Below, piece by piece: positions 1-12,088 of a stretch of DNA of 64,000 nt (position 1 is the first letter of the stretch; each line of letters opens with the position of its first letter). The stretch spans positions 1 to 64,000 of the forward strand of contig JANDLT010000013.1 of assembly GCA_024330265.1 (NCBI GenBank), written 5' to 3'. Both the position numbers and the translations under genes were made by a program. The notes beneath the pieces were generated by a model. It saw only the letters and a list, made by a program, of their open reading frames with translations. It did no database searches and was not told the origin of the DNA. The stretch comes from Pyrinomonadaceae bacterium MAG19_C2-C3. GTDB taxonomy: Bacteria > Acidobacteriota > Blastocatellia > Pyrinomonadales > Pyrinomonadaceae.

Positions 1-552
1 TTAATTTCCGCGCCCGCGGGGGGGCGTACGCCCGCCTCTAAACAGGTTAATGATTTTTGCAAAAGGTCTGATGATTCTGCCGCCGCCGCGCCCGTCAATT
101 TAGAAAATGAAGCGGGACATGCGACGGCAAGTTATGATTTTGTGTTTGACGATTTCGACCCGAAGATGCTTGACAGCTATCGCGCGTTCGGGCAAGCGGA
201 CGAACCCGACTTTGTAAGTGAAATCATTGATTTGTTCATCGCCACGACTTTGCCGCATTTGACGGAGATGCGTTTGGCGTTGGAACAATCCGACCACGCG
301 CTTTTGGAACACCACGCACATGCATTGCGCGGCGGCAGTGCGAGTATCGGTTTGCGCGGCGTCGCGGAAGCCGCAAAACGGCTTGAACATTTCGCGCAAA
401 GCAAAGATTTGGATTCCGCCCGTCCGCTCTTCATAGCTTTGGCGAAGGCTTGGGCGGGCATCGAAGCGACACTCAAAAGCGAGCGCAGCCAATGCTTGCC
501 AGATGTTGATGTCTTACCCCGCGTTGAATCAATCGCCCGACCGACCGCTTGA
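1..552 (+). CDS. C-terminal Hpt (histidine phosphotransfer) domain of a gene cut by the window start
   Basis: The frame ending at 552 is open back to base 1 with no stop, so the GTG at 142 is probably not the real start and this is the tail of a larger protein, most likely a hybrid sensor kinase whose last domain is Hpt. The Hpt helix carries HALRGGSASIG, matching the family pattern HxLKGxSxxxG. The phosphorylatable His is residue 60 counted from the GTG. About 60 residues of low-complexity linker rich in Ala, Asp and Ser precede the domain, as is usual between a receiver and an Hpt. The next gene, 60 bases downstream on the same strand, is a receiver-kinase, so the domain likely passes phosphate within this signalling cluster. 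That partner is inferred from position only. Confidence 0.8.
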   Translation, partial: LISAPAGGRTPASKQVNDFCKRSDDSAAAAPVNLENEAGHATASYDFVFDDFDPKMLDSYRAFGQADEPDFVSEIIDLFIATTLPHLTEMRLALEQSDHALLEHHAHALRGGSASIGLRGVAEAAKRLEHFAQSKDLDSARPLFIALAKAWAGIEATLKSERSQCLPDVDVLPRVESIARPTA

Positions 553-612
553 CTGATTCTTCAATTGACGCTTAACCCTCGCGCACAATGAACCCGAAGG
601 CTTTTACTCTTG

Positions 613-2001
613 ATGACTTACTCTAATGATTTAATCAATCCCGCGTCTTCGGCGGCGAGTGATCGCCGGATTCTTATTATTGACGACGAAGCCACGTTAC
701 GCGATTTGTTTGCCGAGTGTCTTGGCAACCGTTATGAATGTGACACCGCTTCGCATGCGACCGAAGGCTTGGAACTACTCGCGCAACAGGAATACGCCAT
801 CGTGATTTCGGATGTCATCATGCCCGGCTTGTCTGGCGTCGAACTGTTGCGCGAAGTTACGAGTCGCTATCCCGATACGATTGTGATTATGGTCAGCGGC
901 GTTGACAGCACGCAGCGCGTTCTCGATGCCGTGCGGCTGGGAGCTTTCGATTACCTGCTCAAACCTTGCGACTTGAATGTTCTGGAATTAAGCGTCGAAC
1001 GCGGGCTTGAACGTCGCGCCCTGGTGCGTGCCGCGCGTCAGGCGAAGCAAGACCTTGAGCGGCGCAACGTGGAACTCGCGCGGCGGCAATCTGAATTGGA
1101 ACAATTGCAAATCCAACTTGTTCACAGCGAGAAGATGGCATCCTTGGGCGGACTCGCCGCCGGAGTCGCGCATGAACTCAACAACCCAGCCGGATTCATT
1201 TACGGCAACATGGAATTGATGCGCGAATCGGCGGAAAACTTAACGCGCCTACTTGCCCTTTATGATTGTGTGCCGATGAGCGAACCCTACAAGTCACGCA
1301 TCGCCGCCTTCAAAGCCGAGATTGTCTATGACGAATTGCTTGCCGATTTGCCTTCGATTATCGAAGACAGCCAATCGGGTGCGGAGCGCATACGCGATGT
1401 CGTGCAGAACCTTCGCACCTTCTCGCGCCTCGACGAGGCGGAATATAAAAAGGTTGATATTCACGACGGCTTGGAATCAACCTTACGACTTCTCGCGCAA
1501 CAATTCGCCGCGCAATCCGTGACCATCGAACGCGACTACGGAGAGCTTCCCCTCATTGATTGTTACGCCGGACAACTCAATCAAGTGTGGCTCAACCTGC
1601 TCGTCAATGCGGCGCACGCCGTTCACGCGCAAGTCACGCGAGTTTCACGCGAAGCGGTTCACCTCGCGCGAAACCCGCACACAGATTTAGCCCGCGCTAA
1701 CCTCAATTCGCACGGCAAAATAACCATCACGACGCGACGCGAAGATGACCGCGTGTGCATCAAGATTAGCGATTCAGGATGCGGCATCGCTCCCGAACAC
1801 ATCAAGAAAATCTTCGACCCGTTCTTTACCACCAAGCCCGTCGGTGAAGGCACGGGCTTGGGCTTGTCCATCACTTACGGCATCGTCGAACGTCATCGCG
1901 GCTCGATTGAAGTCGAAAGCACATTGGGTTGCGGCACGGATTTTACGGTTTGCTTGCCCGTCAATTCCAAAGACTCTCAATCAACGGAAACGCAACCGTG
2001 A
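613..2001 (+). CDS. Response regulator-histidine kinase fusion (REC-coiled coil-HisKA-HATPase)
   Basis: A cytoplasmic 462-residue two-component protein with no membrane segment. Order: receiver domain (about 18-130, phospho-acceptor Asp67 in ISDVIMPG, conserved Lys in LLKP), a charged coiled coil (about 135-175), a HisKA dimerisation helix with His187 in GVAHELNNPAG, and an ATPase domain with the N box (NLLVNAAHAV), G1 (DSGCGIAP) and G2 (GEGTGLGLSI). The H-box of the AHELNNP type belongs to the NtrB/ZraS-like HisKA group. The receiver at the N-terminus means it is itself a phosphorelay target, plausibly of the Hpt protein upstream. A TTG lies one codon upstream, but the ATG at 613 is preferred. 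It is followed by a repeat-filled gap and then an HD-GYP regulator on the same strand. Confidence 0.9.
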   Translation: MTYSNDLINPASSAASDRRILIIDDEATLRDLFAECLGNRYECDTASHATEGLELLAQQEYAIVISDVIMPGLSGVELLREVTSRYPDTIVIMVSGVDSTQRVLDAVRLGAFDYLLKPCDLNVLELSVERGLERRALVRAARQAKQDLERRNVELARRQSELEQLQIQLVHSEKMASLGGLAAGVAHELNNPAGFIYGNMELMRESAENLTRLLALYDCVPMSEPYKSRIAAFKAEIVYDELLADLPSIIEDSQSGAERIRDVVQNLRTFSRLDEAEYKKVDIHDGLESTLRLLAQQFAAQSVTIERDYGELPLIDCYAGQLNQVWLNLLVNAAHAVHAQVTRVSREAVHLARNPHTDLARANLNSHGKITITTRREDDRVCIKISDSGCGIAPEHIKKIFDPFFTTKPVGEGTGLGLSITYGIVERHRGSIEVESTLGCGTDFTVCLPVNSKDSQSTETQP

Positions 2002-2073
2002 GAAAGCGTGTCAGACCACACGCTAACATTGCATCGTACCTTCAAGACCACACTCAATAACATTCCGTGTTTT

Positions 2074-2279
2074 ACGCTTTAATACATTGAAAATTAAGTT
2101 GTTTGACCTTCTGTTGAATTGCCTCCAGCTTTAGCTGGAGGATAGCCAGTCACAACAATCTCGGCTTTAGCCAAATGATTCGGCTAAAGCCGGACATATT
2201 TGGAATCTTATCCACTAGCTGAAGCTAGTGGCAATTCAAAAAATAAAAATCCAAAAACTTAATTTACAGAGTATTTAAC
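2074..2279. repeat. Palindromic element family A, copy 1
   Basis: This fills most of the 301-base gap between the kinase and the HD-GYP gene. The ends form an imperfect inverted repeat of about 22 bases (left AATACATTGAAAATTAAG; right starts CTTAATTT and ends GTATTTAAC). Inside are three hairpins: CCTCCAGC TTTA GCTGGAGG, a GGCTTTAGCC/GGCTAAAGCC pair, and CCACTAGCTGAAGCTAGTGG. A second copy with the same order and only point differences lies at 45063-45264. No open reading frame of note is inside. It looks like a MITE or REP composite; no clear target duplication could be assigned. Confidence 0.8.
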
Positions 2280-2302
2280 TTTTATCCACCTGTAAGAAAA
2301 CT

Positions 2303-4102
2303 ATGACATACAAAATAATGGTCGTTGACGATGAACCCGCGAACTTGCGTTTGCTTGAGCGTTTGTTCCGCCGTGATTATCAGGTAATCACCGCCGAATC
2401 GGGAGCGGAAGCCCTCGCGCTTCTCGAACAACACGAAGTCGCGTTGCTCGTCACAGACCAGCGTATGCCCGGCATGACCGGCATCGAACTCTTAAAGCAC
2501 ACCGCCGTCATGCGCCCGAACACCGTCCGCATAATCCTGACCGGATACACCGACACACAGGCTCTCGTCGAAGCGATAAACTGCGGGCAGGTTTATCGTT
2601 TCATCACCAAACCTTGGAACAACGACGACCTTCGCTCGACCGTCGTGCGCGCCCTCGAACACTACCAAGAAACGCGCCAACGCTTTGAGCTGACACGCAC
2701 CAATGAACGCCTCGCACGCAGCTTGCGCGAGATGACGCACGCCCTCGTCCGCGTCATCGGTGACGCCCTCGATGCGAAAGACGGTTACGCGCACGGACAC
2801 GCCAGCCGCACGCGCGGCTACGCGATGTCTATCGGGCGTCGTCTGGAATTGGATGAAGAAGACTTGAGGCAACTTTCACTCGCCGCCCTTTTACACGACA
2901 TCGGACGACTCGGCACGCCCGATGCCCTGTTGCTTAAACCCGATACGTTCACCGACGATGAACGAAAGATGATGCAACAACATTCCGCCTTCGGAGCGCG
3001 CATTCTTTCCGGTGTGCCGGGCATGGGAGAGGTCGCCGTCGCCGTGCGTCATCATCACGAAAACTTCGATGGCACGGGCTACCCGGAAGGCTTGCAAGGA
3101 TTTCAAATCCCGCAACTCGCGCGCATCATTCTCGTCGCCGATGCCTACGACGCTCTGACCTGTCCGCGCCCGTTTCGACCCGCGCACAGTCACGAAGAAG
3201 CGATAAACATCTTGCGTCAGGGCGCAGGTACGCGCTTTGACCCCGAAGCGGTGGATGCTTTTTGCGAACTCGACCGTCTCGCCCTGATTCGTTATCGCAT
3301 CGCCCGCGCCGATTTCGGGCGCACTCACATCCCGCGCGAAGCCTTCGATACGGAAGCGGCGACCTTCACCGAACTTCAAGCCGAAGTTCTCGCCAATCCT
3401 TTGCTTGCCGCCAAAATCTTACGACTCGCCAACGAAGAACACATAGAAAATCCGACGCCCGACATCAAAGCCGCGTGCGCGCATCTCGGCATAGAGCGTT
3501 TGCGTGATGTCATCACGGCGTGCGATTCCGTCTCGGATGGTAATGATGAGGATGTGAACGACGCGGCGATAGAGTCGGGTGAGCGTGATTGCTTTCGTGA
3601 GCGTGCGTTGCGATGCGCGATTGCCGCGCGGTTGCTCGCCGACCACACGGGCTTGATTGAACCCGCCGCCGCTTACGCTCTCGGCTTGATGCACGACATC
3701 GGGCAATCACTGTTATGCGATTCGTTTCCCGACGAAATGAAAATAGTTTCGGGTTTAATCGAAGAAGAACGCCTCGATGCGGAAGTCGAGATGTTCGGTG
3801 TTGACCACGCGCAAGTCGGAGAGTGGATTCTGGAGCGGTGCGGCGTGCCGCGCCTCTTCGCGTCGCTCGTGCAAACGCACCACGACGGCTTACGCTCGAA
3901 CGCTCCGACCGCCCTTATGCTCCACGTCGCCGCGTGTCTCGCGCACGCCGACGACGCATACAAACTTGCCGCCCTCGATGCACTCGGCAGCGACCGTCTG
4001 CGCGTGCTTGGACTCAATCGTTCGGTGCTGGCGACCATTTACGGGCGCGCCGCTTCCGTCGTCGAAGAACAACTCGTGACCTATAGCTTAGGCAACGCTT
4101 GA
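2303..4102 (+). CDS. Response regulator with HD-GYP phosphodiesterase and HDOD domains
   Basis: 599 residues, soluble. The receiver domain spans about 1-120 with Asp52 in VTDQRMPG and the Lys of ITKPW. An HD-GYP domain follows (about 145-340): the HD pair is His198-Asp199 in LLHDIGRLG, and the signature HHENFDGTGYP puts Gly-Tyr-Pro at 259-261. HD-GYP proteins of this kind hydrolyse cyclic di-GMP, so this is a likely c-di-GMP-lowering output. The last 230 residues resemble an HDOD domain (second HD-like helix LMHDIGQSLL), a module often used in signalling scaffolds. It is very probably controlled by phosphorylation from the kinase upstream. The start ATG has only a weak ribosome site. Confidence 0.9.
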   Translation: MTYKIMVVDDEPANLRLLERLFRRDYQVITAESGAEALALLEQHEVALLVTDQRMPGMTGIELLKHTAVMRPNTVRIILTGYTDTQALVEAINCGQVYRFITKPWNNDDLRSTVVRALEHYQETRQRFELTRTNERLARSLREMTHALVRVIGDALDAKDGYAHGHASRTRGYAMSIGRRLELDEEDLRQLSLAALLHDIGRLGTPDALLLKPDTFTDDERKMMQQHSAFGARILSGVPGMGEVAVAVRHHHENFDGTGYPEGLQGFQIPQLARIILVADAYDALTCPRPFRPAHSHEEAINILRQGAGTRFDPEAVDAFCELDRLALIRYRIARADFGRTHIPREAFDTEAATFTELQAEVLANPLLAAKILRLANEEHIENPTPDIKAACAHLGIERLRDVITACDSVSDGNDEDVNDAAIESGERDCFRERALRCAIAARLLADHTGLIEPAAAYALGLMHDIGQSLLCDSFPDEMKIVSGLIEEERLDAEVEMFGVDHAQVGEWILERCGVPRLFASLVQTHHDGLRSNAPTALMLHVAACLAHADDAYKLAALDALGSDRLRVLGLNRSVLATIYGRAASVVEEQLVTYSLGNA

Positions 4103-7024
<2,922 letters not shown>

Positions 7025-7305
7025 ATTAAGAGAACCTCCGAAAATGTTTTAAGGTTGTGGTGTTATGCAGGCGTGATGAAAAACACGTCACTGCGAGGAA
7101 CGGACGTAAAACAGCTGTCTGGTTGCGAACGATTATACGTCAAATCACCGCCCAAAGTTTAGCCGCGTTTAAGACGCACGCGCAGAAATCGAGACGAAAA
7201 GGGTTTGACACTCAACGCCCGACTTCAATATAACGCGGCTTGTGTTACACGAAGCTTCCGCCCGCGCTTACCATTTCAGCCGAACATAAAGGAATTTCAA
7301 TTTTC

Positions 7306-7965
7306 ATGTCGCACCCAACCGCATCATCCGTCGCCGACGAACGAACACTGCCCGTGCTTCAAGCCCAACTCGACCGTATGCGCGGGATGCTCTACAACTA
7401 CTCCGCGATTTTCTATCGTTTGATAACCCTCGGCGTCGTGGTGTTGATTGCGATGGCGGCGGCAAGCATGACGGAAACTCTGCGCGGGGTCGCGTTCCTG
7501 ATTCCGTTTTTCACTATCTGGGTCGGAACGCAATCAGCTTACTATTTGACGTACACGATTTTCGCCCGCGTCTATGCGACGGGAATCGAAAAGGCAATCA
7601 ATCGCCACTTCGGGCAAGATGTTCTCATCGCGCACCGCATCGAAGCCAACTATCTTTACCCGCTGGGTGAGCCGCAAATCTCGACCGTCCAAATGCGATT
7701 AAAACAAACCTACATCGGCTTTATCACGGTTCAATTTTTCATCTTGAGCGCGGTTATCATCGGGCTTTCCGCGTATCGCGCATGGCAACTTATACCGTTC
7801 GTCGCGTCGGAGCTTCCGCCCATTCTCTTTTACTTTCCCGCCCTGATTTTATGGTCGCTGTTTCACCTGATTTACCTGTTCCGGTACTTCGGGACGCGCC
7901 ATTATCAACGTCGTATCATGCGCGTCGTCGGCGAAGGGTACGGGGTGAATTATGATGAGGCGTAA
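7306..7965 (+). CDS. Four-helix integral membrane protein, unknown function
   Basis: 219 residues. A longer frame opens at 7240, but the ATG at 7306 is preferred because AAAGGAA lies 12 bases before it. The protein has a soluble N-terminus of about 40 residues and then four hydrophobic segments (about 40-62, 66-90, 143-167, 178-200), with a basic C-terminal tail. No family motif was recognised. It is transcribed away from the M16 protease across a 280-base gap in which no other gene is visible. Confidence 0.7.
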   Translation: MSHPTASSVADERTLPVLQAQLDRMRGMLYNYSAIFYRLITLGVVVLIAMAAASMTETLRGVAFLIPFFTIWVGTQSAYYLTYTIFARVYATGIEKAINRHFGQDVLIAHRIEANYLYPLGEPQISTVQMRLKQTYIGFITVQFFILSAVIIGLSAYRAWQLIPFVASELPPILFYFPALILWSLFHLIYLFRYFGTRHYQRRIMRVVGEGYGVNYDEA

Positions 7966-8039
7966 ATCTCAAAACAGGATTGTAAGCAAAGTGTGCGCGG
8001 GCTTATACTCAACGGCGAGAGGTGAGAGGAGATAAAAAA

Positions 8040-8312
8040 ATGTCAAAGACTTTGAGTTTCGAGATTGATGAACGAGAGGCGGCGCGTCTGGAATCAGAGA
8101 TTGACGCTATCTTTGCTGAAATCCGCTTTATTAACCACCGCATGAATCAAGACCGTGATGAGATTGATAAACTAAAACTCGAATCGCGCGACTTCGCCGC
8201 CGAATCTAAAAAGCTTGCGCGCGAAACTGAAATCATCGCCAGCGAAACCCGTCAGCGGTTGGAATTTATGCGGAGTAACTGTGATGTGGAAAGATTTCTT
8301 AAGCTACGCTAA
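8040..8312 (+). CDS. Small coiled-coil protein
   Basis: 90 residues, almost entirely helical and charged (Glu, Arg, Asp, Lys with Leu/Ile spacing), with no membrane segment. The ATG at 8040 is chosen over a GTG at 8022 because AGGAGA sits 8 bases before it. The reading frame overlaps the start of the next small gene by 29 bases, so the two are probably translated together. Function is not recognisable; a structural or adaptor helix pair is the most that can be said. Confidence 0.65.
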   Translation: MSKTLSFEIDEREAARLESEIDAIFAEIRFINHRMNQDRDEIDKLKLESRDFAAESKKLARETEIIASETRQRLEFMRSNCDVERFLKLR

Positions 8313-8595
8313 ACAGCTGTTATTGCTCACACAAGAAACACAGCGCAACCGCGAAGATATTAAAGAAGCGCGGCAAGAAGTTAAGGATACGCGCCAAGAA
8401 ATAACCGAGTTGCGTCGTGATGTAAAGGAAATTCGTCAGGAGTTCAATCAGCTTGTCGTTATCGTCAACAACTTGATGTATGAAGCCGAACGTAACAACG
8501 ACAACGAACGCCATGAGCGCGAGAAGTTGGCTTTGCAGTTGCGAAACGAATTGTTGAGCGAGCAGTTGCGTTTGCCGCCGAAGGGCGAAGGGTAA
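8284..8595 (+). CDS. Small coiled-coil protein with EIRQE-type heptads
   Basis: 103 residues, starting MWKDFLSYAK at the ATG at 8284. GGAG lies 9 bases upstream, inside the previous gene. After a short hydrophobic helix (LSYAKQLLLL) the protein is one long coiled coil with repeated EARQE/DTRQE/EIRQE heptads and a polar C-terminus. It is the second gene of a two-gene unit, and a bidirectional terminator follows at 8631. Similar short proteins are annotated in other bacteria only as hypothetical. No enzymatic motif is present. Confidence 0.65.
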   Translation: MWKDFLSYAKQLLLLTQETQRNREDIKEARQEVKDTRQEITELRRDVKEIRQEFNQLVVIVNNLMYEAERNNDNERHEREKLALQLRNELLSEQLRLPPKGEG

Positions 8596-8630
8596 GAGAC
8601 GGTCCGCATATTTACAAGTTGATGAACTGG

Positions 8631-8664
8631 AAGGGAGCAAGTTTTATGACTTTGCTCCCTTTTG
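8631..8664. terminator. Bidirectional terminator between the coiled-coil unit and thyA
   Basis: A perfect hairpin AAGGGAGCAA / TTGCTCCCTT with an 11-base loop and T runs on both strands. It is placed between two convergent transcripts. Confidence 0.8.
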
Positions 8665-8674
8665 ATTTTGTCGT

Positions 8675-9469
8675 TCATACCGAAACGGGCGCGTGGATGT
8701 GTGGGTAGGCTTGATAGTCGAGAATCTCGAAGTCTTCAAAACGGTAATCGAAAATCGAAGCGGGGCGGCGATTTATTTTAAGCACGGGAAGCGGAAGCGG
8801 GTCGCGTGCGAGTTGCGCGCGGGCTTGCTCGAAGTGATTGCGGTAGAGATGAACGTCGCCGCCGCTCCACACGAAATCTTGCGCTTCGAGGTCGCATTGT
8901 TGCGCGACCATTTGCGTTAAGAGTGAGTAACTGGCGATGTTAAAAGGAAGTCCGAGAAAGATGTCGGCACTGCGCTGGTAAAGCTGGCAGGATAGTTTTC
9001 CCTGTGCAACGTAGAATTGGAAAAGGGCGTGACACGGCGGCAGAGCCATGTTCTTCAAGTCAGAGGGATTCCACGCCGTGACAATGTGGCGGCGGCTGTC
9101 GGGATTGTTTTTGATGCCTTCGATAAGCTCCGTGATTTGGTCAATCGTTTCGCCCGTGCGCGTTTGCCAGTGTCGCCACTGCACGGGATAACCCGCCCCT
9201 ATACTGCCCGCTTCGTCCGCCCATGCGTCCCAAATCTTGACGCCGTTTGCTTGCAAATATCCGATGTTGTCCGAGCCTTTGAGAAACCACAGAAGCTCAT
9301 AGATGATGGAGCGAAGGTGAAGTTTCTTAGTTGTCAGGAGCGGAAAACCCGCCGTTAAATCGAACCGCATTTGATAGCCGAAGACGCTTCGTGTCCCTGT
9401 CCCCGTTCGGTCGTCTTTGTCCGTGCCGTTGTCGAGAACGTGTTGTAAAAGTTCTAAGTATTGTTTCAT
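8675..9469 (-). CDS. thyA: Thymidylate synthase
   Basis: 264 residues, the exact length of the short bacterial ThyA. It converts dUMP to dTMP using methylenetetrahydrofolate. The catalytic Cys146 lies in [10 protein letters not shown]. The phosphate-binding and dUMP-binding segments [12 protein letters not shown] and [10 protein letters not shown] are intact, and the N-terminal DRTGTGT loop is present. No dihydrofolate reductase gene follows. It is flanked by small coiled-coil genes on both sides, which says nothing obvious about its job. Confidence 0.97.
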   Translation of the reverse strand: MKQYLELLQHVLDNGTDKDDRTGTGTRSVFGYQMRFDLTAGFPLLTTKKLHLRSIIYELLWFLKGSDNIGYLQANGVKIWDAWADEAGSIGAGYPVQWRHWQTRTGETIDQITELIEGIKNNPDSRRHIVTAWNPSDLKNMALPPCHALFQFYVAQGKLSCQLYQRSADIFLGLPFNIASYSLLTQMVAQQCDLEAQDFVWSGGDVHLYRNHFEQARAQLARDPLPLPVLKINRRPASIFDYRFEDFEILDYQAYPHIHAPVSV

Positions 9470-9486
9470 GCAGACTTGAGTTTGTG

Positions 9487-9852
9487 TTACGAACCGTTGC
9501 CGTTATGCTTGCGTTCTTCAAGTATAAAGGCGACGGTTTCAACGAGGCGGTCAACTGCCGTATTGGTTAGTTTAACCTGTTGCCGCAAATCTTCTTGCCC
9601 TTCGAGTGAAACGTAAAGCAGTTGTTCAAGGCGGTTTGTGCGTTCGTTAGCCCGTGCAAACTCCGTCGCCGTCTGCTCAACATGCGCGTTAAAGTCTTTT
9701 CTCTGCTCAATCATCGCTTCTGTGTGCGCGATGATTGTTTCCTTTAGTAGTTGAATATCAACTGAGAACTGCGCTTGCTGTTCGAGGATGAAATCCATTT
9801 GTCGTTGGCGGCGTTCGTCGCCGGTGTCGCCGGTGTGATTAGTGTCGTTCAT
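9487..9852 (-). CDS. Small coiled-coil protein, paralogue of the next gene upstream
   Basis: 121 residues from the ATG at 9852 (MNDTNHTGD). A longer frame reaches 9888, but the internal Met matches the start of its paralogue at 10308. The block [19 protein letters not shown] followed by IQLLKE is identical in both proteins, and both end in a conserved (V/T)AF(I/L)LEERK helix. The whole chain is predicted coiled coil. It arose by tandem duplication with the gene at 9889-10308. Function unknown; it is soluble and lacks catalytic motifs. Confidence 0.65.
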   Translation of the reverse strand: MNDTNHTGDTGDERRQRQMDFILEQQAQFSVDIQLLKETIIAHTEAMIEQRKDFNAHVEQTATEFARANERTNRLEQLLYVSLEGQEDLRQQVKLTNTAVDRLVETVAFILEERKHNGNGS

Positions 9853-9888
9853 TTGATTTTGCCTCGCTTCGTTTATGGCTTTTTGCAC

Positions 9889-10308
9889 TTACGAATTGTC
9901 GCTGCCGTTACGCTTGCGTTCCTCAAGTAGGAAGGCGACGGCATCGGTGATGCGGTCAACGGATGTCTTTAAGAGGCGTACATCTTGACTTAGAATCTTT
10001 TGGCTTTCCCGTAAGGATTCCTGTCCTTCCAAAGAAGCGTAAAGCAAATTTTCAAAACGGTTCATGCGTTCGTTGACGCGCCCGAACTCCGCCGCCGAGT
10101 ATGCAGCTTGCGCGTTGATTGCTTCCGTATGCGCGTCAATTATCGCCTTCTGCGCGATGCTTGCTTCCTTCTGTTCGACAATCGCTTCTTTCAATAATTG
10201 AATATCAACCGAGAACTGCGCTTGCTGTTCGAGGATGAAATCCATTTGCCGTTGGCGGCGTTCGTCACCGTTGTCAGGGTTGCCGTTGCCCGTGTTGGTG
10301 TCGTTCAT
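9889..10308 (-). CDS. Small coiled-coil protein, tandem paralogue
   Basis: 139 residues, MNDTNTGNGNPDNG start. It shares the [19 protein letters not shown] block and the C-terminal LLEERK helix with the gene just downstream, but has an extra stretch of Ala/Glu-rich helix (AIVEQKEASIAQKAIID). It probably forms homo- or hetero-oligomers with its paralogue. Both lie between ndh and thyA on the same strand. No function is known. Confidence 0.65.
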   Translation of the reverse strand: MNDTNTGNGNPDNGDERRQRQMDFILEQQAQFSVDIQLLKEAIVEQKEASIAQKAIIDAHTEAINAQAAYSAAEFGRVNERMNRFENLLYASLEGQESLRESQKILSQDVRLLKTSVDRITDAVAFLLEERKRNGSDNS

Positions 10309-10341
10309 TTAAGTTTGCCTTTCTTCAATGCCAGTGTGATT

Positions 10342-11565
10342 TTACAATCCGAGCGGGCGCGGCAGCGTGCCTCCAAAGAACCAACTCGCGCCGACTCTCA
10401 GGCGATGATGCCACGTCGGAAGGCGGGTAGTGTAAAGCGCGAAGCGGGCTTGGCGGGCGAGCGTGCCGTGAACGATTTGTCCGGCGGTTTCGACCGCCGC
10501 GTTTTCCGTCCCTAAACTCACGGCTTCGCCCTGAACTCTTAGATAACGTGTTTGAAGTTCTTCGCCTTTGAGGAACGCTTTGATGTTCGTACCCGCGAGA
10601 CTCGATTGTTGAAACGCGAGTTGCGCCGTGCCGGAGAGTTTGGCATCGGCGTTCGTGTACAGGGCGATGTCACCGAGCGCGAAAACTTCGGCGTAGGATT
10701 GAGTTTGAAGCGTGTTATGGATGATGATTTTATTTCTATCGTCGCGCTTCAGAGCAAGGTCTTCAACGAGTGGTGCGACGCGCACGCCGCCCGTCCACAC
10801 GACGCCCGCCGTCTCGATTTCTTCTTCGCGCCCGCCGTGTTCAAAGACGATGCTCGATTCAGTGACGCGATTGACGCGGGTATTGGTGTGAATCTCGACG
10901 CCGGATTCGCGCAAAGAGTGTTCGACGTAATCATGCAGGTCGTCGCCCATACCAGGAACAATTCGATTTCCCATTTCAATCAACATCACGCGCGGCACGC
11001 CCGGAAGCCCGCGACGACGAAAAGCGTCGTTGAGTAAATCCCCCATTTTCGACGCGGTTTCCGCACCGCTCGCGCCGCCGCCGATAACCGCGAAGGTCGC
11101 CTGTGCGCGGGCATCCTGCGCGTCCGAATCGGGTGCGATGCGGTCGAGCGTGTCAATCATGCGTTGCCGCAATCTGTCGGCATCGGGCAAACGTCGAAAC
11201 GGTATCGCGTATTCTTCCGCGCCTTCCGTCCCAAAGTAGTTCGTCGTCCCGCCGACGGCTAAAACCAGCACGTCATACCCGGCGCGGCGCGTGCGCCCCT
11301 TGATGGTGGCTTCGCGGGCGGAGAAATCAATCTCCGTCACTTCGCCGCGAATGAATCGCACCTTGTCGTCAAGAAGTTCTTTGAACGGCGGAGCGATGTG
11401 CCACGCTTCGACTTCGCGGCTCAAGTATTCATAAAGCAACGGTGTACACAGAAAATAATCGTCCGGTGCGACGAGCGTGACTTCTGCATCGCCCGCCAGT
11501 TCGAGTGCCGTAAAGACACCGCCGAAACCACCGCCGACAATCAAGATGCGTTGCGATGAGTTCAT
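10342..11565 (-). CDS. ndh: Type II NADH dehydrogenase (FAD-dependent NADH:quinone oxidoreductase)
   Basis: 407 residues from the ATG at 11565, chosen because AGGAGA lies 9 bases upstream; the longer frame to 11601 has no such site. The N-terminal FAD-binding fold is ILIVGGGFGGVFTALEL, the second dinucleotide fold is VIGGGASGAETA, and the third FAD contact is EVFALGDIALY. The C-terminus has an amphipathic stretch ending in a Trp/Arg-rich segment (RLRVGASWFFGG) that suits attachment to the inner membrane. The enzyme passes electrons from NADH to quinone without pumping protons. It stands alone as a transcript. Confidence 0.88.
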   Translation of the reverse strand: MNSSQRILIVGGGFGGVFTALELAGDAEVTLVAPDDYFLCTPLLYEYLSREVEAWHIAPPFKELLDDKVRFIRGEVTEIDFSAREATIKGRTRRAGYDVLVLAVGGTTNYFGTEGAEEYAIPFRRLPDADRLRQRMIDTLDRIAPDSDAQDARAQATFAVIGGGASGAETASKMGDLLNDAFRRRGLPGVPRVMLIEMGNRIVPGMGDDLHDYVEHSLRESGVEIHTNTRVNRVTESSIVFEHGGREEEIETAGVVWTGGVRVAPLVEDLALKRDDRNKIIIHNTLQTQSYAEVFALGDIALYTNADAKLSGTAQLAFQQSSLAGTNIKAFLKGEELQTRYLRVQGEAVSLGTENAAVETAGQIVHGTLARQARFALYTTRLPTWHHRLRVGASWFFGGTLPRPLGL

Positions 11566-11800
11566 AATGAAATTTCTCCTTGAGTTATTGCCCTGCGGCA
11601 ATGCTAAACATTGGCGAAGTGACGCGCGAAGATTTTTACCACACCAGATGACGGCGACATAACGAAAACCGTTTCCTAGACAGTATCGCCAAGCGCATGT
11701 TAGATTTGCGGTGCTTTACCAGATTTAGCGGTGACGCTCATCAAGAATTTTTTTGAGCGTACCAACTGCGGATTGCGAGAAACTATTCAGAAGGAAAATC

Positions 11801-12070
11801 ATGTCATTAGTCAGAGAAGCTAAAGAAGAAATCGTCAACACTTATCGCACACACGACGGCGACACAGGCTCGCCGCAAGTCCAAGTCGCGTTGCTCACAG
11901 ATCGCATCAACGGCTTGACCGAACACTTTCGCACGCACAAGAAAGATAACCATTCACGACGCGGTTTGCTCAAGATGGTTTCGCAACGCCGCAGTATGCT
12001 TGACTATCTCAAGCGGCGCGACATCGAAGCCTATCACAAGCTGATTGAGAGCCTTGGACTTCGCCGTTAA
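11801..12070 (+). CDS. rpsO: 30S ribosomal protein S15
   Basis: 89 residues from the ATG at 11801 with AGAAGGAA before it; the frame runs back to 11753, but S15 always starts near SLVREAKEE. The conserved core is intact: [28 protein letters not shown] and [12 protein letters not shown]. It binds 16S rRNA in the platform of the small subunit. The order rpsO-pnp is widely conserved and is kept here with a 470-base gap that holds two hairpins. Confidence 0.97.
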   Translation: MSLVREAKEEIVNTYRTHDGDTGSPQVQVALLTDRINGLTEHFRTHKKDNHSRRGLLKMVSQRRSMLDYLKRRDIEAYHKLIESLGLRR

Positions 12071-12088
12071 GTTTATCTGTTTTCCACG

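Noticed and set aside
8040-8595. The two overlapping small genes as a toxin-antitoxin pair
   Set aside because: Both are plain coiled coils without any toxin fold or DNA-binding motif.
10552-11037. Long frames antisense to ndh, and similar antisense frames over most genes
   Set aside because: They are products of high GC and codon bias in the real gene on the other strand; no ribosome sites or family motifs.
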